Part shown: piece by piece, positions 52,287-61,640 of the stretch
How the letters are laid out: every line of letters starts with the position of its first letter
Numbering within the stretch: the first letter of the stretch is position 1
Assembly: GCA_021776235.1 (NCBI GenBank)
Contig: JAJFGG010000050.1
Span: 1 to 64,000, forward strand
Reading direction: 5' to 3'
Length of the DNA: 64,000 nt
DNA from: Alphaproteobacteria bacterium
GTDB lineage: Bacteria > Pseudomonadota > Alphaproteobacteria > GCA-2731375
Position numbers and translations under genes: made by a program
Notes under the pieces: model-generated
Told to the model about the DNA's origin: nothing
What the model saw: only the letters and a program-made list of their open reading frames with translations
Databases searched by the model: none

Positions 52287-52922
52287 ATGCGTATCGGCAT
52301 CGATTTCGATAACACGATTGCAGGTTATGATGGCTTGTTCGCCACCTTGGCGGAGGAGCGCGGATTATTTCAACGGGCGCCGGTGGGCAAACGTGACCTG
52401 CGCGATGCCTTGCGCCAACGGCCCGAAGGCGAACTGACCTGGCGGCGTCTGCAGGCAACCGCCTATGGCAGCCGCATGGGGGACGCCGAATTGCAGGATG
52501 GCGTCGCACGTTTCATCCGGACCTGCGCTCAAACCGGCATTTCGGTATCCGTCGTCTCACACAAGACCCGGCATGCCAATTTTGCCTCCGACGGCGCGGA
52601 TTTGCGCCGGGCGGCGACGGCATGGATGGAAGAGCACGGCTTTTTCGACGTCACGGGCCTGAAATTATGCCGCGATGATATCCATTTCGAGGATACCCGC
52701 GCGGCCAAGGTCGCCAGGATCAGCCAATTGAACTGCCAATGGTTCATCGACGATCTGGAAGAGGTTTTCGCCGAACCCGGCTTTCCCAGTTTTGTCCGCG
52801 CGGTCCTGTACGACCCGCATGGCCGCGATCCGGCGGCCAAAGATCCGGGCCTGGGTGCCGATCTGCTGCGCTGCCGCCATTGGGATGAAATTGGAGGGCA
52901 TGTATTTGGCCCCGGGCATTAG
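52287..52922 (+). CDS. HAD-superfamily phosphatase-like protein
   Basis: 211 residues. The HAD motif I is at the start: MRIGIDFDNTIAGYD (nucleophile Asp and acid/base Asp). Motif II SVVSHKTRHA and the late CQWFIDDLEEVF (motif IV) follow. Likely dephosphorylates a sugar phosphate within the operon. It begins 165 bases after the epimerase and overlaps the following kinase by 23 bases. Confidence 0.85.
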   Translation: MRIGIDFDNTIAGYDGLFATLAEERGLFQRAPVGKRDLRDALRQRPEGELTWRRLQATAYGSRMGDAELQDGVARFIRTCAQTGISVSVVSHKTRHANFASDGADLRRAATAWMEEHGFFDVTGLKLCRDDIHFEDTRAAKVARISQLNCQWFIDDLEEVFAEPGFPSFVRAVLYDPHGRDPAAKDPGLGADLLRCRHWDEIGGHVFGPGH

Positions 52923-53952
52923 TATTGATACGCCCGAGGCGGCCGAGGCGGCGGCTACCGCTTTGCTGGGCAATCCGGTGCGCCAGGTCAGCCGGCAACG
53001 GGGTGGCGGCAACAACCGGCTGTACCGAGTCGAGGCGGCGGACGGCCGGCATTACGCCCTGAAAACATATTTGCAACGGCCCGGCGACGACCGCGATCGC
53101 CTGGGAGCGGAGTTTGGCGGCCTGTCATTCCTCGGCGCGCAGGGGTTGGAGCATCAGGTGCCCCGCGCCGTGGCCCGTGATCCGGCCCGCCATTGCGCCC
53201 TGTTTGGCTGGGTCGATGGCGACGCCGTGGGCCAGCCGACCCCCCGTGATCTGTTCGAAGCCCTGTGTTTCGTACTTGACCTATACCGCCTGGCACAACA
53301 GCCCGAGGCAGCGGCACTTTCCCTGGCATCGGAAGCCTGCCTGTCCGGCGCCGAGGTGGTGCGGCAAATAGATACACGTCTGGATCGCCTGTTGTCGATT
53401 GACGACCGGCGCCTGCGCCCGTTCCTGATCGATAGTTTTGCGCCGGTCTGCGAACGACACTGCGATCAGGCCATGCTGGGTTACCAGGACCAGAACATGA
53501 ATTTCTCCGAGCCCCTGGCGCCGATTGCCTTGACCCTGTCGCCCTCGGACTTCGGCTTTCACAACGCCATTCGCCGGTCTGACGGCCGCCTGGTCTTTGT
53601 CGATTTCGAATATTTTGGCTGGGATGATCCGGTGAAGCTGGTGGCGGATTTTCTCCTTCATCCTGGAATGAGCCTGGATGTGGAAATGCGCCGCCGTTTT
53701 CGCCGGGGCGCGGTGGCGGCCTTTGGCGGCGACCGTGGCTTCGATCTCCGACTGCGGGCGCTGTTTCCCCTCTATACCCTGCGCTGGTGTCTCATCCTGC
53801 TGAATGAATTCTTGCCCGAACGGTGGCAGCGCCGCGACTACGCCGGCGCCCACCAAGACCGGGAATTTGCCCTGAACAATCAACTGGCCAAGGCAACGGC
53901 CATGCTGCATCGCATTGATGACGCCAACACAGAGGTTTTTGATGATGATTAA
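52900..53952 (+). CDS. APH-family (aminoglycoside phosphotransferase-like) kinase
   Basis: 350 residues. GGGNNRLYRVEAADGRHYALK is the N-lobe nucleotide region. LSPSDFGFHNAI is a variant of the catalytic HxDxxxxN loop, and VFVDFEYFGWDDPVKL carries the DFE metal Asp. Such kinases phosphorylate choline, sugars or small alcohols. Start could be ATG 52900 (GGAGG too close) or TTG 52906, which spaces better. Overlaps the HAD gene by 23 bases. Confidence 0.82.
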   Translation: MYLAPGISIDTPEAAEAAATALLGNPVRQVSRQRGGGNNRLYRVEAADGRHYALKTYLQRPGDDRDRLGAEFGGLSFLGAQGLEHQVPRAVARDPARHCALFGWVDGDAVGQPTPRDLFEALCFVLDLYRLAQQPEAAALSLASEACLSGAEVVRQIDTRLDRLLSIDDRRLRPFLIDSFAPVCERHCDQAMLGYQDQNMNFSEPLAPIALTLSPSDFGFHNAIRRSDGRLVFVDFEYFGWDDPVKLVADFLLHPGMSLDVEMRRRFRRGAVAAFGGDRGFDLRLRALFPLYTLRWCLILLNEFLPERWQRRDYAGAHQDREFALNNQLAKATAMLHRIDDANTEVFDDD

Positions 53953-54802
53953 TCTAGCCGCATTGGAGCGTGAGGCGCATGCCATATACGAGCCGCTGGC
54001 GCTGGACCGCCGCTCGCGGGATCTGCGCCGTCTGGTCGTACGCGGCCTGGTGGGTGGTGGCCGGGGCCATCTGGGCTCGGCCTTGTCGGCTATCGAAATC
54101 GTACGCGTCCTGTATGACGATATCATGGCGCATAATCCCGAAAAGCATAATTGGCAGGACCGGGACCGTTTTCTGCTGTCCAAGGGCCATGGCTGCCTGG
54201 CGCAATATGCAATTCTGGCCGACCACGGCTACTTCTCCAAGGGTGAGCTTGACCGGTTTTGCCGCTTTGACGGCATTCTGGGCGGACATCCTGATGCCGG
54301 AAAAGTTCCCGGCGTGGAAGCCTCGACCGGGGCCCTGGGACATGGCCCGTCAATAGGTGTCGGCATGGCGGTGGCGGCCAAGTTGAAGGGCGCGGCGCAC
54401 CGCATCTTTGTCGTTACCGGCGACGGTGAAATCAACGAAGGCTCGGTCTGGGAGGCGGCCATGACGGCCGGCAAGCACAAGCTCGACAACTTCACGATCA
54501 TTGTCGATTACAACAAGCTGCAATCCTACCAGCGCACAGAGGTTGTCCAGGACCTGGAGCCGCTGACGTCAAAATGGGAAAGCTTTGGTTTCGCCGTCCG
54601 GAATGTCGATGGCCATGACGTGGAAGGCCTGCAACGGACATTTTCCACGCTTCCCTTTGCCACCGGGCGGCCCAATGCGGTGATCGCCCATACCATCAAG
54701 GGCCGGGGCGTGGCGCACGCCGAGGGCGACCCCGCCTGGCACCACAAATCCAACATGAGCGCCGCGGAAATAGCCGGCGTTCTGCAGGCCATAGGGGACT
54801 GA
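53942..54802 (+). CDS. Transketolase N-terminal (TPP-binding) subunit
   Basis: 286 residues. GGGRGHLGSALSAIEIV, LSKGHGCLAQYAILAD and the thiamine diphosphate motif GDGEINEGSVWEAA...DYNKLQ define the pyrophosphate half. The protein stops where fused transketolases would continue; the pyrimidine half is the next gene. GAGG lies six bases before the ATG. It ends two bases before the next start. Split transketolases in sugar loci transfer two-carbon units. Confidence 0.92.
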   Translation: MMINLAALEREAHAIYEPLALDRRSRDLRRLVVRGLVGGGRGHLGSALSAIEIVRVLYDDIMAHNPEKHNWQDRDRFLLSKGHGCLAQYAILADHGYFSKGELDRFCRFDGILGGHPDAGKVPGVEASTGALGHGPSIGVGMAVAAKLKGAAHRIFVVTGDGEINEGSVWEAAMTAGKHKLDNFTIIVDYNKLQSYQRTEVVQDLEPLTSKWESFGFAVRNVDGHDVEGLQRTFSTLPFATGRPNAVIAHTIKGRGVAHAEGDPAWHHKSNMSAAEIAGVLQAIGD

Positions 54803-54804
54803 GC

Positions 54805-55749
54805 ATGCGCAAAACCTGTCTCGACGTAGTCTACGAACTGGCCAAGCAGGATGAACGAGTGGTCTTTATCGGTTCTGACCTGGGGGCCGGCACCCTGGAT
54901 CAATTCCGCGATGAAATGCCAGACCGTTTCTTTATGGAAGGGGTCTCGGAGCAGAATTTGATCGGCATGGCCGCCGGCCTGGCCATGGAGGGCTATATTC
55001 CCTATGTCAACACCATTGCCACCTTCATCACCCGGCGCTGTTACGAGCAGTTGGCTGTGGATCTGTGTCTGCATAATCTGCCCGTGAAGCTGATCGCCAA
55101 TGGCGGCGGTCTGGTCTATGCCCCCTTGGGTCCGACGCATCTGGCGATCGAGGATCTGGCGATCCTGCGCGCCTTGCCCCGGATGACCGTGTTCGCACCC
55201 TGCGACAAGGACGAGATGGCGCGCCTGGTGCCCCAGACCCTGGACCTGGAGGGGCCCTGTTATATCCGTCTGGCCAAGGGCGGCGACGAGGTTGTCTCCG
55301 ACCCCGCCCATGGTTTCACCATGGGCCGCGCCATCACGCTGCGGCAGCCGGGCAAGGTATTGATTATCGGCACCGGCATCACCTCCACCCGGGCCCTGCA
55401 TGCGGCGAACGAGCTGGCGGACGAGGGCATCGAATGCGGCGTCCTGCATATGCATACGGTCAAGCCCCTGGATGAAGCCGCCATTTTGTCCAGTCTGGAC
55501 CAGGTGGATCTGCTGGTGACGGTGGAAGAACACACCTTGGTCGGCGGTTTGGGAAGCGCGGTGGGTGATCTGCTGTTCGATCAGGCGCCGGCATCGGCAA
55601 GCCGTCTGCTGCGTCTGGGCATTCCGGACAGGTTCGCCGACAAATACGGCACCCAGGACGAATTGTTGGAATACTACGGCCTTCAGGGGCCGCAAATAGC
55701 CCAGCGGATTCGTGACACTTTATCCGGCGCCGGGAAACAGGTGGCATGA
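54805..55749 (+). CDS. Transketolase C-terminal (pyrimidine-binding) subunit
   Basis: 314 residues. FFMEGVSEQNLIGMAAGLAM holds the Glu that activates TPP; TFITRRCYEQLAVDLCLHNL and a C-terminal transketolase domain (VLHMHTVKPLDEAAIL) follow. With the preceding gene it completes one transketolase. Overlaps the oxygenase start by 4 bases. Confidence 0.92.
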   Translation: MRKTCLDVVYELAKQDERVVFIGSDLGAGTLDQFRDEMPDRFFMEGVSEQNLIGMAAGLAMEGYIPYVNTIATFITRRCYEQLAVDLCLHNLPVKLIANGGGLVYAPLGPTHLAIEDLAILRALPRMTVFAPCDKDEMARLVPQTLDLEGPCYIRLAKGGDEVVSDPAHGFTMGRAITLRQPGKVLIIGTGITSTRALHAANELADEGIECGVLHMHTVKPLDEAAILSSLDQVDLLVTVEEHTLVGGLGSAVGDLLFDQAPASASRLLRLGIPDRFADKYGTQDELLEYYGLQGPQIAQRIRDTLSGAGKQVA

Positions 55750-56573
55750 ACCTGGAATTGCCACAGGTGAACGGCTTTCTGCGCGCGGACGAGGCCGCGT
55801 TGGGGGCGCAATTCCTTGAACATGGCTATGTCGTTGCGCCCGTCGCGGATTTAGGGGCGTTGCATAACCTGCGCGGGGCCCTGGCCGAGACGGCCGCCCA
55901 GCATCTGGGGCTGGGCAAACCGGACGATCCGGGCGCCTTGCTGGACGATATTCATAGTCAGGTCAAGGCCACGGCGCTGAATGCCCTGCGGATGGCGGTG
56001 ATCAACGGGGTTAATAACCTGCCCTGGGCCCGGCAAGTCTATTTCGAACTGGCCCGGCCCTTGCTCGAGACCATCGTCGGCAACGAACTGGCCATGCAGC
56101 GGCGTTTGAACCTGTCCATCCAGATGCCCGGTGACGACTCTTCGCTGTTGGCGGTGCATGCCGATGTCTGGGATGGCGACTCGCCATTTGAAGTCGTTGT
56201 CTGGCTGCCCCTGGTGGATTGTTTCAATACCAAGACTATGTTTCTGCTGCCGCCCGACAAGGGCAGGACGGTGGAAGCGCGCATGGGAGACTTCGACGGC
56301 GGCGATACGGATGATCTGTTCGCGGCGATTGAGGATGATTTGTTCTGGTTGGACGTTCCCTACGGCAACGTCCTGTTGTTCAACCAGAATTTGATGCATG
56401 GCAATCGTATCAACCGCGAGGGCGGCACCCGTTGGACCATGAATTGCCGCTTCAAGGGGCTGTTTTCTCCCTATGCCGGCAAGCGTCTGGGCGAATTTTT
56501 CGAACCCATCACGGTTCGCCCCGCCAGCCGTGTCGGCATGAGCCATGCATTGCCGGGAGGTTTTGTTGAATAA
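55746..56573 (+). CDS. Sporadic carbohydrate-cluster 2OG-Fe(II) oxygenase
   Basis: 275 residues. HADVWDG carries the His-x-Asp iron pair, and LMHGNRINREGGTRW has the distal His with an Arg for 2-oxoglutarate. The protein resembles the 2OG-Fe oxygenase repeatedly found beside LIC12192-family proteins in scattered surface-carbohydrate loci, as here. Substrate, presumably a sugar or sugar-lipid, unknown. Reads into the next gene with an 8-base overlap. Confidence 0.82.
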   Translation: MNLELPQVNGFLRADEAALGAQFLEHGYVVAPVADLGALHNLRGALAETAAQHLGLGKPDDPGALLDDIHSQVKATALNALRMAVINGVNNLPWARQVYFELARPLLETIVGNELAMQRRLNLSIQMPGDDSSLLAVHADVWDGDSPFEVVVWLPLVDCFNTKTMFLLPPDKGRTVEARMGDFDGGDTDDLFAAIEDDLFWLDVPYGNVLLFNQNLMHGNRINREGGTRWTMNCRFKGLFSPYAGKRLGEFFEPITVRPASRVGMSHALPGGFVE

Positions 56574-56970
56574 CCGCCGGGGGCATCGCGGCTATATCGC
56601 CTCCCGTCCCGTTCGCGGGCAGGAATGGCCGCAGCATGTGCAAAACCTGGTGGTTCGCGACTATGCCCAGCGCAATGACCTGCATTATCTGCTCAGCGCC
56701 ACGGAATACGCCATGGATGCCTGCTATATGAACCTGGACACGGTGCTGGGTGAACTGGACCACATTGAAGGGATTGTCTGTTTTTCCCTGTTCATGTTGC
56801 CGGCCCGGGCGGAACGGCGCCTTGCCCTGTACCAACGGATTTTCGATTCGGGTGGTGATTTGCACGGCGCCTTGGAAAATATGGCGATCCGGGGGCCGGA
56901 GGATGCCGCCCGCCTGGAAGACATCTTCATGGTGGATCGTCACGCAGCATCATCCCAGGCGGGGTATTAG
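56566..56970 (+). CDS. Sporadic carbohydrate-cluster protein, LIC12192 family
   Basis: 134 residues. GHRGYIASRPVRGQEWPQHVQNLVVRDYA (described in two blocks: GHRGYIASRPVRG and QNLVVRDYA) and GIVCFSLFMLP match the LIC12192 family of unknown function. TTG start is chosen because GGGAGG lies five bases upstream, inside the oxygenase end; an ATG 21 bases earlier is possible. Its constant pairing with the oxygenase suggests one step or complex. Confidence 0.8.
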   Translation: MNNRRGHRGYIASRPVRGQEWPQHVQNLVVRDYAQRNDLHYLLSATEYAMDACYMNLDTVLGELDHIEGIVCFSLFMLPARAERRLALYQRIFDSGGDLHGALENMAIRGPEDAARLEDIFMVDRHAASSQAGY

Positions 56971-56976
56971 GGCATC

Positions 56977-57639
56977 ATGGCTTATGTGGATTTCGTAGGC
57001 GCCGTGCATAAATCAACCAAACGTGACTATGTTCAGCGGGTGGTGGAGCATGACAAGGCTGAATGCGCCGAAGTGGCCGGCCAATTCGGCCAGGATTATT
57101 GGGACGGCGACCGGCGTTATGGCTTCGGCGGGTATCATTATGATGGCCGCTGGCGGGTGGTGGCGGATGCCATGGTGGCCCATTACGACCTGCAGCCGGG
57201 CGCCAGAATTCTCGATATTGGCTGCGGCAAGGGCTTTCTGCTCTATGAATTCAGCCAGGCCTTGAAAGGCGCCCGGCTTAGCGGCATCGATATCTCGGAA
57301 TACGGCATCGAAAACGCCAAGGAAGAGGTTCGGCCGAACCTCACGCTTGGCAATTGCAAGGATCTGCCGTACGACGATAACGAATTCGATTTCGTATATT
57401 CAATCAATACCTTTCATAATCTTTTTAACTTTGAACTTTACCCTTCATTGCAGGAAATGCAGCGGGTTGGCCGGGGCTCAAAGCACATCACGATCGAGAG
57501 TTATCGCAACGAGCGCGAGAAGGCGAACCTGCTTTATTGGCAGCTTACCTGCCGCGCGTTCATGATGCCGGCGGAATGGGAATTCACCTTCCAACAGGCC
57601 GGTTACGATGGCGACTATGGCTATATCACTTTCGAATAG
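56977..57639 (+). CDS. SAM-dependent methyltransferase (1)
   Basis: 220 residues. GARILDIGCGKGFLLYEF is motif I; ISEYGIENAKEEV and DLPYDDNEFDFVYSINTFHNL complete the class I fold. Starts 7 bases after the LIC12192 stop, so part of the operon. Likely methylates a sugar or lipid-linked glycan. Confidence 0.88.
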   Translation: MAYVDFVGAVHKSTKRDYVQRVVEHDKAECAEVAGQFGQDYWDGDRRYGFGGYHYDGRWRVVADAMVAHYDLQPGARILDIGCGKGFLLYEFSQALKGARLSGIDISEYGIENAKEEVRPNLTLGNCKDLPYDDNEFDFVYSINTFHNLFNFELYPSLQEMQRVGRGSKHITIESYRNEREKANLLYWQLTCRAFMMPAEWEFTFQQAGYDGDYGYITFE

Positions 57640-57673
57640 GCGAAACTAAAAAGGCAGGTACCCAGGTAGAAAC

Positions 57674-58351
57674 ATGGCACGGACCAAGGAAGCACAATAC
57701 GAGGACTGCCTGCGGGCGGCGGAAGAATCAGGCATTGATAACCTGGGCGTCATGACCAATCAGGTTTGGCGTGACGACCCACGCCGCCTGGCCATCTTGC
57801 TCTCCCGTTACAAATTCGTCGGCAAAATGCTGTCAGGCAAGCGCCGGGTGGTGGAGGTTGGCTGTGGCGACGCCTTCGGCAGCCGCGTGGTGCAGCAGGA
57901 AACCGGCGAATTGACGGTGTTGGACATCGATCCGGTGTTCATCGCCGATATTAAACTGCGCATGCATCCTGATTGGCCCCTGACGGCGGCGACCCATGAC
58001 ATGCTGTCGGGCCCGTATCCGGGCATCTTCGATGCCGCTTACAGCCTCGACGTATTGGAACATATTCCGGCGGCGGAGGAACAAACCTTTCTCCACAACA
58101 TTGTCGCCTCCCTCAACAAAGATGGTGTGCTGATCGTTGGCATGCCATCCCTGGAAAGCCAGGAATACGCCTCGCCGCAAAGCAAGATCGGCCACATAAA
58201 CTGCAAGCACGGGTCCGATCTAAAGGCCCTGATGGCGCAATTCTTTGACAACGTCTTTGTATTTTCCATGAATGACGAGGTCGTGCACACGGGTTATTGG
58301 CCCATGGCTCATTATTATCTGGCGCTATGCTGTGGTAAGCAGCGGTTCTAG
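57674..58351 (+). CDS. SAM-dependent methyltransferase (2)
   Basis: 225 residues. Motif I RRVVEVGCGDAFGSRVV, motif II LTVLDID, and FDAAYSLDVLEHIP are clear. It differs from the first methyltransferase, so two separate methyl groups may be placed. It overlaps the following reductase start. Confidence 0.88.
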   Translation: MARTKEAQYEDCLRAAEESGIDNLGVMTNQVWRDDPRRLAILLSRYKFVGKMLSGKRRVVEVGCGDAFGSRVVQQETGELTVLDIDPVFIADIKLRMHPDWPLTAATHDMLSGPYPGIFDAAYSLDVLEHIPAAEEQTFLHNIVASLNKDGVLIVGMPSLESQEYASPQSKIGHINCKHGSDLKALMAQFFDNVFVFSMNDEVVHTGYWPMAHYYLALCCGKQRF

Positions 58352-59210
58352 CGCGAACGGCGCGCTGATCGTCGGCGGCGACAGTATGATCGGTGCCGCC
58401 ATGTTCGAGTACTTTTCTGCGCAGGGCTGGCGAGTTCAGGCAACGACCCGGCGCCGGGACCACGTTGACGCGGTGCATCCCTATTTGGATCTGTCGGCCC
58501 CGAGCCAGGATCTTCCGGCCGCGGATTTCGTTATCCTCGCCGCCGCCATTGCCCGCATTGGCGATTGCGAGTCTCAACCAGAGTCGACCCGGCGCATCAA
58601 CGTCGACGGCACCTTGAGTGTCGCCCGAGATTTGGCCGGGCAGGGCAGTCATGTCCTGTTGCTGTCCAGCGACAAGGTCTTTGACGGCACAATTCCCATG
58701 CGCCGCCGCCATGACGAACCGTGCCCGGCCTGTGCCTACGGCGAACAGAAGGCGGTCGCCGAAGCCGGCGTCCTGGCCCTGGGCGATCAGGGCGCCGTCT
58801 TGCGCCTAAGCAAGGTGTTGGAACCCGGTCTGGACTTATTGACCGGCTGGGCCAGGGATCTTGATGCAGGGCAACCCATCACACCCTTCCATGATTTGTA
58901 CCTGGCGCCGGTGAGGGTCGCCATGGTGGCGCGGATCGCAGCGCATATCGCCGACGAACGGGCGGCGGGCATCTATCACTGCACCGGCGCCGCGGATCAC
59001 TCTTACGTGGATCTGGCACGTATTCTGGTGGCTGGAATGGACCGCGATCCGGAATTGATCCAACCAATATCATGCGAGGCTGCGAACCTTCCCGCCGCGG
59101 CCCGCCCCCGTCATACCACTCTTGAAATGACAGTGGAGCAAGCCCGTTGGGGACTGACAGCGCCGTTGTTCGAGGTCACGGCGAACGACGTCATCGGATG
59201 CCTTGGATAG
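58332..59210 (+). CDS. RmlD/sugar-nucleotide reductase-like SDR
   Basis: 292 residues. ALIVGGDSMIGAAMFEYF is the NAD motif, LLLSSDKVFDG and YGEQKAVAEAG (Tyr-x3-Lys) resemble RmlD (dTDP-4-dehydrorhamnose reductase). The start is a GTG inside the methyltransferase end, with no strong ribosome site. It would finish a deoxy- or reduced sugar and ends the operon; the ABC-F gene converges 25 bases later. Confidence 0.85.
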   Translation: MVSSGSSANGALIVGGDSMIGAAMFEYFSAQGWRVQATTRRRDHVDAVHPYLDLSAPSQDLPAADFVILAAAIARIGDCESQPESTRRINVDGTLSVARDLAGQGSHVLLLSSDKVFDGTIPMRRRHDEPCPACAYGEQKAVAEAGVLALGDQGAVLRLSKVLEPGLDLLTGWARDLDAGQPITPFHDLYLAPVRVAMVARIAAHIADERAAGIYHCTGAADHSYVDLARILVAGMDRDPELIQPISCEAANLPAAARPRHTTLEMTVEQARWGLTAPLFEVTANDVIGCLG

Positions 59211-59234
59211 ATCATAAACAGGGGTCGCCGCAGG

Positions 59235-61103
59235 CTACAATTTCGCTGCTTCAAGCGCCTCTTCTGCCGTCATCCAGGCCGTTTCGGCCTCGGCAATAGC
59301 TTTTTCCATTTGTGAGCGTTGCAGGTTCAGGCCGGCCAACTTTTCCGGAGCCTCCTGATACAGGGCGGGATCGGCCAGGGCATGGGCGATACGCTGCTGT
59401 TCCGCTTGCAGTTTGGACATGTTTTTTTCCGCTTCCTTGACGATCTTACGCAGGGGAGCGAGACGCTGGCGGGCCTGAGCATTGGCGCGGCGGGCGGCGC
59501 GGCGGTCTTTTTCCGATCCTTGATTGCCGTCCTTGGAAGCCTCTGTACGCAGGGACATGCGGCGATAGTCATCAATGTCGCCTTCCCAGGGCCTAACCTG
59601 GCCGTCAGCGACCAGCCATAACCGGTCCGTGGTCAGTTCCAGCAAATGACGGTCATGGCTGATCAACAGGACGGCGCCGGAAAAGTCGTTCAGGGCCTGC
59701 ACCAGGGCCTGGCGGGCGTCCACGTCCAGATGGTTGGTCGGTTCGTCCAGGATCAACAGATGCGGCGCCTTGGCGGTGATCAGGGCCAGAACCAGGCGGG
59801 CCCGTTCGCCGCCCGACAAATGTTGCACTGCCGTCTCCGCCTTGTCCTGGATCAGGCCAAAGGTGCCCAGCCGGGCCCGCAGGGCGGCCTCTTTCAGATC
59901 GGGCAAGAGGCGCTGCAAATGGGCGACAGGGCTGTCCTGGGGCTGCAAATCCTCGATCAGATGCTGGGCGAAAAATCCGATGCGCAGCTTGCCGCTGCGC
60001 CGGATATCACCCGCCATGGGCGCCAGGCGCCCTTCGATCAGTTTCGCCAGGGTGGATTTGCCGTTGCCGTTGCGGCCCAACAATGCGATCCGGTCCTTGC
60101 CATCAATACGCAGATCCAGCCCCGACAGGATCGGCACTCCGGCTTCATAACCCGCCGCCGCCCGGTCCAGGCTGACAATGGGTGAACGCAATTCATCCGG
60201 TTCGGGAAAGCGAAAATTGACCGATGGATCAACCGCTGCCTCGGCGATGGGCTGCATGCGGGCCAGCGCCTTCAGGCGGCTTTGCGCCTGTCGCGCCTTG
60301 TTGGCCTGATAGCGAAACCGGTCGACAAAGGCCTGCATATGCTTGCGTGCGGCGTCCTGGCGCAGACGCAGGCGTTCCTGTTGTTCCTGCCGTTCGCGCC
60401 GGGTTGCCTCGAAAGTATCGTAGCCGCCGCGGTACAAGGTCAAAACACCCTGGTCTACATGCAGTATGGCGGTAACGGCATTGTTCAACAGGTCCCGGTC
60501 ATGGCTGACCAGCAGCACCGTGTGGGGGTAACGGCGCAGATAGTCTTCCAGCCACAAGGTGCCTTCGAGATCGAGATAGTTGGTTGGCTCGTCCAGCAGC
60601 AACAAATCCGGCGCGGCGAACAGCACCGCGGCCAGCGCCACCCGCATGCGCCAGCCGCCCGAGAACGACGACAGCGGGCGCCCCTGGGCCGCTTCGTCAA
60701 AGCCCAGGCCGGCCAAAATGGCGGCAGCGCGGGACGGGGCCGAATGAGCATCGATATCCAGCAGCCGTTGGTGAATTTCGCCAATGCGCTCCGGTTCGCT
60801 GGCGTGCTCGGCCTCGGCCAATAGGGCCGCGCGCTCGGTATCCGCCTCCAGCACATTGTCTATCAGGGTTTGCGGGCCGCCCGGCGCCTCCTGCGCCACC
60901 ATCCCCATGCGGGCCCGGCGGGCGCAGCGAATACTGCCGCCATCGCCGGAAATATTGCCCAGGATCAAGTTCAGCAGGGTACTTTTGCCAGCCCCGTTGC
61001 GGCCAACCACGCCGACCTTGTGGCCGGCCGGTATGTGGGCCGATGCGTTGTTCAGAATATCCCGCCCGCCGATGCGGTATGTTAGATCATTGATGTGCAG
61101 CAT
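59235..61103 (-). CDS. ABC-F family ATPase
   Basis: 622 residues. Two ATPase halves: Walker [10 protein letters not shown] and GRNGNGKST, signatures [15 protein letters not shown] and [13 protein letters not shown], Walker [13 protein letters not shown] and [13 protein letters not shown] charged linker and coiled coil follow. No membrane helices. ABC-F proteins act on ribosomes. Divergent from ndk. Confidence 0.95.
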   Translation of the reverse strand: MLHINDLTYRIGGRDILNNASAHIPAGHKVGVVGRNGAGKSTLLNLILGNISGDGGSIRCARRARMGMVAQEAPGGPQTLIDNVLEADTERAALLAEAEHASEPERIGEIHQRLLDIDAHSAPSRAAAILAGLGFDEAAQGRPLSSFSGGWRMRVALAAVLFAAPDLLLLDEPTNYLDLEGTLWLEDYLRRYPHTVLLVSHDRDLLNNAVTAILHVDQGVLTLYRGGYDTFEATRRERQEQQERLRLRQDAARKHMQAFVDRFRYQANKARQAQSRLKALARMQPIAEAAVDPSVNFRFPEPDELRSPIVSLDRAAAGYEAGVPILSGLDLRIDGKDRIALLGRNGNGKSTLAKLIEGRLAPMAGDIRRSGKLRIGFFAQHLIEDLQPQDSPVAHLQRLLPDLKEAALRARLGTFGLIQDKAETAVQHLSGGERARLVLALITAKAPHLLILDEPTNHLDVDARQALVQALNDFSGAVLLISHDRHLLELTTDRLWLVADGQVRPWEGDIDDYRRMSLRTEASKDGNQGSEKDRRAARRANAQARQRLAPLRKIVKEAEKNMSKLQAEQQRIAHALADPALYQEAPEKLAGLNLQRSQMEKAIAEAETAWMTAEEALEAAKL

Positions 61104-61202
61104 GGGGGGTATCTAGCACGGTTGCGGGGCAGAGGCGAAGCCGATATAAACCGCCCGCATTTTTCTTTTTTACTCGTTTCAGGACAGGGAAACTTCTTAG
61201 CC

Positions 61203-61625
61203 ATGGGCATCCAACGTACCTTCTCGATAATCAAACCCGACGCGACCCGGCGTAACCTGACCGGTCAGATTGCCGCCCGCCTGGAAGCCGCCGGCTTGCG
61301 CATCATTGCCTCAAAGCGGCTTTGGATGACCCGGGCGCAGGCCGAGGGCTTTTATGCCGTGCACAAGGAACGGCCGTTCTTCGGTGACCTGTGCGCCTTC
61401 ATGACCTCTGGCCCGGTGGTGGTTCAGATCCTGGAAGGCGAAGACGCCATCGCCAAAAACCGGGACGTGATGGGCGCCACCAATCCGGCGGAGGCGGCGG
61501 AAGGCACCATCCGCAAGGATTTCGCGGAAAGTATCGAGGCTAATTCGGTGCATGGCTCCGATGCGCCGGAAACGGCCGCGGAAGAAATCGCCTATTGGTT
61601 CGCGGCAACCGAGATCGTCGGCTAG
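61203..61625 (+). CDS. ndk: Nucleoside diphosphate kinase
   Basis: 140 residues, the usual size. [18 protein letters not shown], and [14 protein letters not shown] with the phospho-His, and [18 protein letters not shown]. Makes NTPs from NDPs using ATP. AGGGAAA lies upstream of the ATG. Confidence 0.97.
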   Translation: MGIQRTFSIIKPDATRRNLTGQIAARLEAAGLRIIASKRLWMTRAQAEGFYAVHKERPFFGDLCAFMTSGPVVVQILEGEDAIAKNRDVMGATNPAEAAEGTIRKDFAESIEANSVHGSDAPETAAEEIAYWFAATEIVG

Positions 61626-61640
61626 GCAGGGCCGAATGGC

